A program made the translations under genes and the position numbers. A stretch of 64,000 nucleotides of DNA from Dryas octopetala. Taxonomy: Eukaryota > Streptophyta > Magnoliopsida > Rosales > Rosaceae. The DNA lies in the NCBI GenBank assembly GCA_963921425.1, contig OY992837.1:15225896-15289895 (forward strand), read 5' to 3'. Positions 55,327 through 64,000 of this stretch are shown one piece after another (positions within the stretch are counted from its first letter, which is position 1; the number at the start of each line of letters is the position of its first letter). The notes beneath the pieces were generated by a model, which was not told the origin of the DNA, searched no databases, and saw only the letters and a list, made by a program, of their open reading frames with translations.

Positions 55327-56508
55327 ATGGGTAGCCTCCAGGGATTGTGGTTTGTGTTTTGTGTTTTGGTAGCCATAGGAGCCATAAGTTCAGCTTCAAC
55401 CAGTCACTATGGTCATGGCTGGGAGCGTGCTACTGCAACCTTCTATGGTGACATCCATGGCAGAGAAACCATGCGTAAGTAATGGATCATCCCTTCATTT
55501 CACGCATCCTTTGTATTGAATCTCTATTTTCTTATCTTGTTTTCTTGAATCTCTTGATGTAGCACTGCTCCATAATATATTTATCTACACCATCATGACA
55601 TTATATTTCATTTATCTTTCAGTTTGTAACTTCGGCTAATGGCAAACGTTATTTAAAACAAAAACAAAAACAAAAATGAAACTTGAGCAAAATTAATTAG
55701 TAGTCTAAATTTCAGAGTTGTATTAGAGCAAGAAATAGAATTCTCGTATTCAAAACGGGAAATGCAGGATTCATGGAGGATATGAGTCTTTTCTCACATT
55801 TAGTTTTCATTGTTTTGATTTATGAAGTATTCATTTAATTTATAATATATTAAGATTTGAAGTAGTAGTTATATATGCATGTTGGCAGAGGGAGCTTGTG
55901 GATATGGAGATCTATTTCAACAAGGTTATGGTCTACAAACAACGGCACTAAGCACTGCACTATTCAACAAAGGCCTGGCCTGCGGAGCCTGCTTCCAAAT
56001 AATGTGCTTCAACCAAACCCAATGGTGCATCAAAGGCGCAGGCTCAATCCGAGTGACTGCCACCAACTTCTGCCCTCCGAACTACGTTGATGGCAGCTGG
56101 TGCAACCCACCTCAAAAACACTTCGACCTCGCCATGCCCATGTTCTTAAAAATTGCACAATACAAAGCAGGAATCGTGCCCGTTGTTTTTCGCAGAGTCT
56201 TCTGCTACAAGCAAGGTGGCATCAAATTTGAGCTCAAGGGGAACCCTTACTGGATGCTTGTATTGGTGTACAATGTTGGTGGTGTTGGCCAAGTTGTTGA
56301 GGTCAAAATTAAGGGCGAGAAGAGTGGTGGTTGGTTTCACATGACTAGGAATTGGGGACAGAACTGGCAGACATGGCAAAAACTGCAAGGCCAGAGCTTG
56401 AGCTTCCGAGTTAAGACGAGTGATGGTAAAACGCTGCTCTCTAAGAATGTTGCGCCGGCTAATTGGCAATTTGGGCGGACGTATGAGGGAAAAAGAAATT
56501 TCGACTAA
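55327..56508 (+). CDS. Alpha-expansin (cell-wall loosening protein)
   Basis: Two exons, 55327-55474 and 55889-56508, joined in phase 1 across a GT-AG intron; 255 residues, the normal expansin length. Signal peptide about 1-24 ([11 protein letters not shown]...SAS). Domain 1: [33 protein letters not shown] and HFDLAM, the HFD motif typical of the family. Domain 2: [29 protein letters not shown] with its conserved Trp residues, then [11 protein letters not shown] and [10 protein letters not shown]. Expansins act in the wall on cellulose-xyloglucan contacts without hydrolysis. ATG 55327 is the only start giving a signal peptide. The sequence is somewhat divergent (DGSWCNPP in place of the usual NGGWCNPP). 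Intact; a truncated sister follows at about 58540. Confidence 0.95.
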
Positions 56509-57755
56509 TTTATGTCAATCAACAGCACTGCTAGCAGAGGTTTACGTAATATCAATTTTAATAATTTTATGACAATTTATATATATTATTGTTCACGTAC
56601 TTTCAATTATTGTATTTCTTTTTTATGTTTGATCATGTTTTAGAAGTACCTACTAGCATTATGATTTGAAATTTATGAGGCTTTTTCTAATGTGGGATGT
56701 GAAAACATTACAGGATGTGAGAAGGTCTGGATGCATGCTTAACGTACTTACCTACATCCCCCAACAGAAAATTTCTGAAATTCAATTGCTTTTGAATTTC
56801 CAAAATGGATATATCTATCTTATCGTGTATGTATGTGTAGGTTTTTTTTTGTTTTTGGTCAATGTATGTGTAGATTTGATTTTGTGTTTTTTAGCGTAAA
56901 AATGTTGTAACAGATACGTAAATTAATAGCTAGTAATTATGCAATTCATGCTAATCCAACACGTTATTAACTTTCTTTTTATTAATGAAGAGAATGTATT
57001 TATCTAAATATTATGTTTAACCCTTTTTTTCTTTTGAGCTTGTTATTTGAATTAATTAATAATGACCTATTATCCACTCATGACCCATTCAACCGCTTCT
57101 ATAGGCATTTAATCTTTAATTGAAGAAAACTAAGTTTAATGATCAGATCCCGCTTATAAAGGTTGAGAATGTACCTTTTGAATCTTGGCACTCCAGCTCC
57201 TCCAATACAACCCAGGCAAAGATGAAGAAACATAACCCCTGAGAGGAGTTTTAACTCCTAGTTTGAACTATAGTTTATTTTAATTTCTTCCAATAGCTTA
57301 AATAGATATATATATATATATATCAATAATGAATCATTTCATAACTAAGTTTTTCTTTACATTGATAGTGTTTTTGGAAAGCACTTATATTAATAGTTTT
57401 TACGCTAGCTCAATGCGACACAAATTTATATTAGGTTATCATACGTTAGAAAAGTGAGTTTATTATGATCAATATATCATGTAAAAGAGATTGACGATCA
57501 CTTTTTGTTTAAAAAATCACATTTAAAGTGTTAACAAATATTGCACAATTTAGTGGACTTATTGGCACATATAATTGACACGACATCAAACTATAAATAG
57601 TTGTTTTGTTAAAAAATAATTTAATGTATTAATTTATTATTAAATAGTTTTATAAAACAAATAATATTTTAGAGTTTCAAAAATTCACCAAACCTCGTGA
57701 GTGCAACCTATAAAAAAGAGGCAACATATAAAATTAATACTTATTATATACTTAT
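56509..57755. other. 3' flank of expansin and AT-rich spacer
   Basis: Holds the presumed 3' UTR (the part near 56696-56820 is also present beside the pseudogene) and AT-rich DNA with a TA microsatellite near 57308-57322. No other gene supported. Confidence 0.5.
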
Positions 57756-58470
57756 TATATACTTTTTAGTTTAGGTACCAAAATTAAATAATATTTTAGA
57801 TTAAGTACTAGTTGAAAAGTCAAACAAAATAATAAAGTAAAAGGTATTAGAATTTACAAATATTACATCACATGCCACTATAATAAAAAATAAAAAAATA
57901 ATTTTACATCATAAATATTACATTAATTTATATTATATTGTATTAAAATAAAATAAAATCAATCCAGTCACAACTTAACTGTGACTATCTTGGTAAATTG
58001 AAAAAGATAACTCACACCACTATATATTATTTTGAGCAAAAATATTATTTTAACCTCTATTTATACTATATTGTAGTATAATTTCTCTAAAAAAAATTCA
58101 ATTAAGTCACAACTTAACTGTGACTGTCTCACAACTTAGATGTGATTGTCGTTCAGTCACAACTAAATTTGAAGTTGTGAGTGTCCTACAGTCACAACTA
58201 AATGTGAAGTTGAGACTACATTAGCAAATTTTCAAGATAATATAAAAACCTCAAGGGCAATTTTGTCAAATCCTTATAAATTTTAACCAACACCCATCAT
58301 ATATGGGCCAAAGGACAAAAATGTCAGATGAAAAAGGCTCAAATCAAAGGGGCCAACATGTTTGTGATCTAATCTTAAAAACTACATTTAAATTTAGTAG
58401 TTCAATTGAAATATTATATGGTCTTTATGCTATACCAAAAAATTATTAGAATTTGGTATTTAATCCTAAT
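57756..58470. mobile_element. Second copy of the GTCACAA-palindrome repeat element
   Basis: Long match to 38551-39325 in the same orientation, from TTTTTAGTTTAGGTA to TTTGGTATTTAATCCTAATTT, with repeated AGTCACAACT and TGTGACT words. It lies just upstream of the expansin pseudogene. Ends are not exactly resolved. Confidence 0.65.
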
Positions 58471-58539
58471 TTTCTATATAGATAAATAGAAAAAATTCTT
58501 GTGACAACTGACCAACAGATCCCCTTATGGCCTAACTCA

Positions 58540-59245
58540 TATAAATTCATTGTATTTAAGACGAGAAATGCAGGATTCATGGAGGATGTAAGTGAGCATT
58601 CAAATGTTTTTCTCACATTCTGCATCTGCATTCTGCATGAGAGCAGACTTTGTATTTGAGTAACCTTACATTTATTTAGTTTTCATTGTTTTGATTTATA
58701 AAGTGTTTATTTTATATATAATATTAAGATTTGAAGTATGAAACCGTTCATTTGTTTGATCAAAGTTAGATAGACAAATAGTTTCCGATTTAGTTGATTT
58801 TTTGCAAGGATGATCTATTAATGGAGATGTAAAAAATGAATGGTTCGGATCGACACAAAACGACTCGTGTGGGCTCCACAAGGAGGATCACTCATTAGAA
58901 GGTCCCTGTACTTATATATGCATATATGTTGGCATAGGGAGCTTGTGGCTATGGAGATCTATTTCAACAAGGCTACGGTCTACAGACAACGGCAATAAGC
59001 ACTGCACTATTCAACAAAGGCCTAACCTGCGAAGCCTGCTTCCAAATAATGTGCTTCAACCAAACCCGGCCCAATGGTGCATCAAAGGCGCAGGATCAAC
59101 CCAATGGTGAAAACATTGCAGGATGTGAGAAGGTTTGAATGCTTGCTTAACTTGCTCACCTACATCCCACAAAAGAAAAATTCTGAAATTCAATTGCTTT
59201 TGAATTTTCAAAATGGATACATCTATCTTAGTGTGTATGTGTAAA
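58540..59245 (+). pseudogene. Truncated alpha-expansin pseudogene
   Basis: 58545-58735 resembles the intron of the intact gene (AGAAATGCAGGATTCATGG). 58929-59095 matches the start of its exon 2 (GACGYG block to CFNQT), where the splice acceptor GGCAG has become GGCAT. A 5-base insertion (CGGCC) in the Asn-Gln-Thr region shifts the frame. From about 59106 the sequence jumps to the 3' flank of the gene (GAAAACATTGCAGGATGTG, compare 56700). Exon 1, most of domain 1 and all of domain 2 are lost. Confidence 0.88.
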
Positions 59246-59825
59246 ATAAATGGTATTTTATATATTGTTAATTAGTTTTACAATGCACAAGAATACAATT
59301 TATACAGATGAAAACTATCATCTAAGGTAAGTAATTCACACATCCTAAGTTAAAGATCTTAATTGATACAGATCCTAAATTAAAGATGTACAAATTAATC
59401 CTAAATCATAGGTGTTAACTATCTGCATAAGGTAATAATTAGTACTTATTACTATGATTCTTTCCATATCTTCAATAGTCCCCCTCAAGCCGAAGTATGG
59501 AGATCGAGAATACCCCGCTTGCTTTTGAGCCGTTGAAATTGGTTTTTACCTAAAGACTTTGTAAACACATCTGCAATTTGGTCTTTTGAAGGAATATAGG
59601 CAGTACGTACGTAAAGAACCATTTTGAATCTTCTCTTGAACAACATGAAAATCAAGCTCAATATGCTTGGTGTGCTCGTGATATACGGGATTAGCCGCTA
59701 CATATAAGGCATCTTGATTGTCACAATAGCCATTGGAGTTCGCAAATATTGTAACCACTGGAGTTCGCAAGTTGCCATAGCCATTGCTCTATATTCTGCT
59801 TCGGTTTATGAACGTGATACAATAT
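59240..59825 (-). mobile_element. Copia relic: RNase H end, polypurine tract and LTR fragment
   Basis: The minus strand from 59820 reads TEAEYRAMA, CDNQ-type DNQDALYVAANPVYHE, TKHIELDFHVVQEKIQNGS, then LKSK...GILDLHTSA after shifts, the end of a Copia polyprotein. It is followed by a GAGGGGGAC polypurine tract near 59480 and an LTR-like stretch to about 59240. It has stops (for example before TEAEYR) and is truncated at both ends. It belongs to a different Copia lineage from the Sirevirus at 5602. Confidence 0.8.
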
Positions 59826-60370
59826 CTAGCTAGTAGCCCCTAAATTAAATCAAATGAACTCTTAATTATCATCATCAAACATAAATTAAAAATCTACAAC
59901 CCTTACTTAAAACCCTAACTCAAAACTTCAAATTAAAACCCTAAAATTTAACTCAAAATTTAAAAGAATTTAAGAGAATTTACCTTTTCCTTAGGCTTTG
60001 GGGCTTGGTGATTAGGGAAGTCAAGCAAAAACTTGAAGGAGATATTCAAAAATGCCACACTAAATAGGTGGAAAAAAAAAAATCTACATTTATTAAATGC
60101 TTGAGATTTAACAACGCAAGCGAGAAAGCAAGAGTGCAAGAAAGAGCAAGTTGAATTTGAGAGAGCAAGAGAGAGGAACAGATTTGGTACCTTAGACTTA
60201 GCTGATATCTGCCTTTCTTTTTAAATGGCCAATGGGTTAATTAATAACATAGGAATGGCCAATGGATAATTGGGTAATAGACTAATAAGGTTTTTTTTTT
60301 TTTTTTTTTTGCAAAAAAATGGAGCTCACCCCAACCCATACATTAGGTCCGTCCCAGCTGCCGCCGGCGC
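59826..60370. other. AT-rich spacer, nothing recognised
   Basis: No coding exon or terminal repeat is seen. It ends in a run of about 20 T near 60291-60310 before the CT repeat. Confidence 0.45.
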
Positions 60371-60378
60371 ACCTCCTC

Positions 60379-60381
<3 letters not shown>

Positions 60382-60436
<55 letters not shown>
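60382..60436. repeat. (CT)n microsatellite
   Basis: About 27 CT units after CCGCCGGCGCACCTCC, the third CT-plus-GC-rich arrangement in the window (others at 32351-32316 minus and 52111-52182). Confidence 0.95.
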
Positions 60437-60440
<4 letters not shown>

Positions 60441-60689
60441 CTCTCTTCCCATACATGGGACAAAGCCCCCAAGCCCTTTGTCTTCTTCTTCTTCTGCAAA
60501 ATACCAACCCCTAAATGTACAACCTTTCCAAACCTTTTTTTCACCCCAAATCTGCAAAAAACCAACACCAAATATCTTCTTCTCCACCCCAAATCTTGAA
60601 AAAAACCAACCCCAAATATAAAATTATGCAAACAAACCAAGCCCAAATCAAATAGAGAAAAAAAAACAAAAAAAGACAAAGAGGGAAAG

Positions 60690-60835
60690 AGGAGAGGAGG
60701 CTGATATGGGCTGGGATTGGGTAGGGGAGGGGGAAGGGGTGGTTGGGGCGAGGGACCGACGATGATGGGGTTGTTGCTGGCGGTGGGTGGAGGGCTCAGG
60801 TGGGGTTGTTGGGTTGGGGTTGCTGCTATTGTGTT
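60690..60835 (+). other. G-rich tract with G-quadruplex motif
   Basis: G runs at 60719-60721, 60724-60727, 60729-60733 and 60736-60739, with loops of one or two bases, followed by more GG/GGGG runs. This meets the usual four-run quadruplex pattern on the plus strand. The surroundings are AT-rich. Whether it is a promoter or a repeat piece is unknown. Confidence 0.6.
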
Positions 60836-60982
60836 GTTTTTTATTTTCTTTTTTGCTTGTTTAATTTAAATTTGTAATTTGGGAGATAAATTGGAAATTA
60901 AGGATATCAATAGAAGTATTATTATTATTATTTTTTAATTTAAAAGGCACATGACCACTTCCGTTAACTTCCTAAATCCTAA

Positions 60983-61013
60983 ACATGTGACCTCTGAAAA
61001 AGAGGTCACATGT
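60983..61013. repeat. Perfect 13-bp hairpin between direct repeats
   Basis: ACATGTGACCTCT and AGAGGTCACATGT around a 5-base loop. It is flanked on both sides by the direct repeat CATGACCACTTCCGTTAACTT (first copy from about 60949, second from about 61020). Possibly the end of a small inverted element. Confidence 0.75.
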
Positions 61014-61370
61014 TATGTACATGACCACTTCCGTTAACTTCTTGGATGAAGTTAACGATTTGTACTAATTTGGTACAACAAGTAAAGTTCGTGGGTAAAA
61101 ATGTCACGTTTGAAAATTTATAAACTACATTGAGAAAGTAGGCAAAGTTCGAGGACCAATTTTATATTTAACCCTTATTTTTAATAACCACATACACTTA
61201 TCTCATATAGCATTGATTCTTGAATGAGGTGTGTTTCATCTCATTATGAGATGATGACGCAGAAGACATACCCCATGAAAAAATCTCTTCTCATATAAAT
61301 GTATATGTGAGTCTCATGTAAATGAACTTATGTAATCATGATATGTAGTTAGAATTAACAATAATATTAA

Positions 61371-62460
61371 GGCTTAATTATCTATTTACCACTCAAAACT
61401 GTAACTCATTCTCATATTACCACCTGAAAGTTTTTTTGTCATAAATTACCACCTATAATTTACATTCGTGTCTCATTTTACCTTGTTCCGTCAACAATTC
61501 CGTTAAAAATGCTGATTTGGCCGTTATTGTTGACGTAGCGTACTGGATGTGTGTCACGTGTCACATTTTTTCTTATATTTTTTTATTTTTCTATTTTTAT
61601 AAACTTTGAAAATTAATTAAAAATAGCTACGAACTCAGAAAATACATGGAAAATTCCTACGGACTCGTCTTGACTAGTACTAATTTACTATGGGGTCAAA
61701 ATACCAATTTTCCTCTAAAATTTCCAGAAAATTTGGGAAGTCCAAATTTATTTCTAGAAAATTAAAATACTCTATATTCTTTGGAAATTCATAGGATAAT
61801 CTCCCAAACTCCAAAAAATATGAGGTCTGCACCGTTAGTCTTCTAAAAACTAACAATACATTTCTCGTGAACACTTGCTACCCAAAAAGACCTCTCGGTC
61901 TTAGAGGAAAACAAATTTCCCTCTATAAAATAAATTCTAGAAAAAATCTAAAATTTCTGTAAAGTCTCGAAATAATTCTCTAAAACAGAATTTTGGTAAT
62001 TTTCAAAATATTTTTGAAAATTCTAAAATTTATTTAATAGAGGGAAATTTATTTTAATTTTCTAGAAATAAATTTGGACTTCCCAAATTTTCTGAAAATT
62101 TTTAGAGAGAAAATTGGTATTTTGACCCCATAGTAAATTAGTACTAGTCAAAACGAGTCCGTAGGAATTTTCTGTATATTTTTCTGAGTTCGGAGCTATT
62201 TTTAATTAATTTTCAAAAGTTTATAAAAATAGGAAAATAAAAAAATCTGAAAATAAAAGCAAAGATGTGACACGTGGCGCACATCCAACGCACCACGTCA
62301 GCAATAACAGCCAAGTTAGCATTTTTAATAGAATTGTTGACGGAACAAAGTAAAATGAGACACGGATGTAAGTTATAGGTGGTAATCTGGGATAAAAAAT
62401 CTTTCAAGTGACAATATGAGAATGAGTTATAATTTTGAGTGCTAAATCGATAATTAAGCC
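61371..62460. mobile_element. Long-TIR Mutator-like element, 1090 bp, copy 2 of family
   Basis: Same family as 48480-49583: ends GGCTTAATTATC and GATAATTAAGCC, long inverted arms and a conserved centre. Perfect 9-bp target duplication TAATATTAA (61362-61370 and 62461-62469). The arms differ more from each other than in copy 1, suggesting an older insertion. Non-coding. Confidence 0.93.
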
Positions 62461-62469
62461 TAATATTAA

Positions 62470-64000
62470 TTACAGTCTACCAACATATATGAAGGTATTA
62501 AATTTCATTGATATACAACAATTGTCTTACCCTACCCTATTTTGGAATCTTCGTCCCTGATAACCCATGTGAAGTATGCACAAAATGATGTCGACCTTTT
62601 TTATCTCAGGAAATTTGTAAATGAATGTGTAGCTTTTGAGTTGTCTCACACCAATGGATAGTTTGCACTTTGCACCTTGCTTTGCTGAATTTTATATAAC
62701 AAATGTAGCAATTGGTACTACTATAGTATCGGTGAAAAGTCTCAAAACCCATCTAATCTAAAAGGACCAAGTTCAATATAATGAATGCAAAAGGTCAAGC
62801 TAAAAACACATGGTTGGTGCCATGACCCCACTCTTACTGATATTGATTGAATTTATCAATATATATGCTCTATTAATAGAAAAAGAAAAAAGAATTCAGT
62901 GGTCATAAAATGATTGAAAATAAGTAATTTTGTTTTCTTACTTTAAGGTAATCGAATCTGAGTGGTTGAATCTATCCTAATTCTTATCATTTGAGTTAAT
63001 CTAAAGACAAATATAAATAGTTTTTTTTTTTTATTAAAAATATAAATAGTTCGTTATCTATAATTTACAATAAAAAAGATAATTATTAAAATAAGCTATT
63101 TTTTTGTTAATCAACTAGCATCATGAGATTTAAATTTACGACAAAGGAAATTATGTATCATCCACTAAATCAGATGGTCATTAACATTATTAAAATGAGT
63201 TAATAATCACAAGATCATCACATTGTTCTTCTTTCATTGACAAAGAATGTAAAGCATGCCCTTTGTGAAACAAATTAAATGTGTCAACCACTTGGCTAAA
63301 AAAGGGAATACAACATCCCAATCCTTCCAAGCCTAGCTATATATTGTCTCCCTATGAATATAATGCGAAACTGATTGTGCCTTATTAAAGCTTTTGGACT
63401 CAAAAGAAAATCATGCACACAATTCTCATTTAGGTATTTTGTGGTTTTGTATCCAAAGTCTAGAATCCCAAATTTGGAGTGGAACCCATCTTTCAGTAGC
63501 ACCAAAAAATACACCTCAGAACATTTGGATACCCAAAAAGGAGAAAGTAGGTTGTCCTAAGCAAAAAGAAAAACATGTCAAGGAAAAGGAAAAAGTTATC
63601 TTCACAGCCAAACAGGCACCAACTCAATTTGATTCTTTCCCCCATCAACAACCTAAACAAATCCCACACCACAAAAGGGACCAAACTTTGCATTTCTCCA
63701 CTTGTTTCTCTTTCCTAAACCCAACCCTTATCATCTCTTATACAAGTCATCGTTGTTGAAATGAAGTCAATCCCTACTCTCTTCCTAGAACGCGTGAAAA
63801 CCACGCCCCATCAAGTCAGGTACTGGTTTATGCAGAATGCAGATGGAGTCAAATCTCAAATGTTGCCTGCAGTGTACAGAGGCAGAGCACCTGGGAAGTG
63901 AGATGTGAGAACTGAGAAGTGAGAACATTCATGTTGCAATGACAGACAGGAGTGGAGAGCGTGCTGCAGACGCGCTACAACAAACAGGGGGATGAAAACA
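62470..64000. other. AT-rich DNA, no supportable gene
   Basis: From 63380 the composition becomes less AT-rich and overlapping ORFs of 60-120 codons occur on both strands, none with a recognisable domain. A short open frame from ATG 63762 (MKSIPTLFLERV) stops at 63899. It could be the first exon of a gene beyond the window, but nothing here proves it. Confidence 0.4.

Noticed and set aside
63394..63759. 121-codon frame near the end of the window
   Set aside because: Low complexity with many Lys and Pro, overlapped by equally long frames on both strands, no recognisable domain or splice pattern.

Overview
This window looks like nuclear DNA of a flowering plant, most likely a woody eudicot. 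Evidence: two intron-containing CC-NB-LRR (CNL) resistance-type genes of the RPS2/At4g27190-like kind, an alpha-expansin gene with a normal plant intron, and plant-type CACTA, Mutator-like and Copia/Sirevirus elements in very AT-rich DNA. I cannot name the species from sequence alone.

Layout. 1-3242: 3' part of a CACTA (En/Spm-type) transposon with a Ulp1-like protease gene, interrupted by one nonsense codon, and the element's right terminus. 3243-4769: AT-rich DNA with nothing recognised. 4770-15569: an old Copia relic whose 402-bp LTR was split by a complete 9.7-kb Sirevirus-type Copia element (5602-15338, minus strand, 5-bp target duplication ATAAG, two LTRs of 1656 bp that are almost identical).

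15570-54973: an NLR cluster made of two head-to-tail copies of a block of about 18-20 kb (copy 1 15570-33994, copy 2 35511-54973). Each block holds a promoter-like segment followed by a fragment of a lost NLR, a second promoter-like segment, one apparently intact CNL gene (ATG at 20540 and at 41206), its downstream exons, and an RNase H-like relic. A lone LRR exon relic (34069-34592) lies between the blocks. After duplication each copy took its own insertions. Because the sister copy preserves the empty site, several can be delimited to the base, with 9-bp or 11-bp target duplications of Mutator type (45089-45636, 48480-49583, 51905-53971). Two more elements with 9-bp duplications are at 32507-32940 and 61371-62460.

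54974-64000: an alpha-expansin gene (55327-56508), a truncated expansin pseudogene (about 58540-59245), a Copia RNase H/LTR relic, a CT-repeat plus G-rich tract, a second copy of the long-TIR Mutator-like element, and AT-rich DNA with no supportable gene.

Function. The probable host genes are the two CNL immune receptors and the expansin. Nearly everything else is transposon-derived or decayed NLR sequence. The window illustrates NLR birth and death by tandem duplication, with transposons marking what happened after the duplication. I found no CRISPR, tRNA, rRNA or operon-like system.
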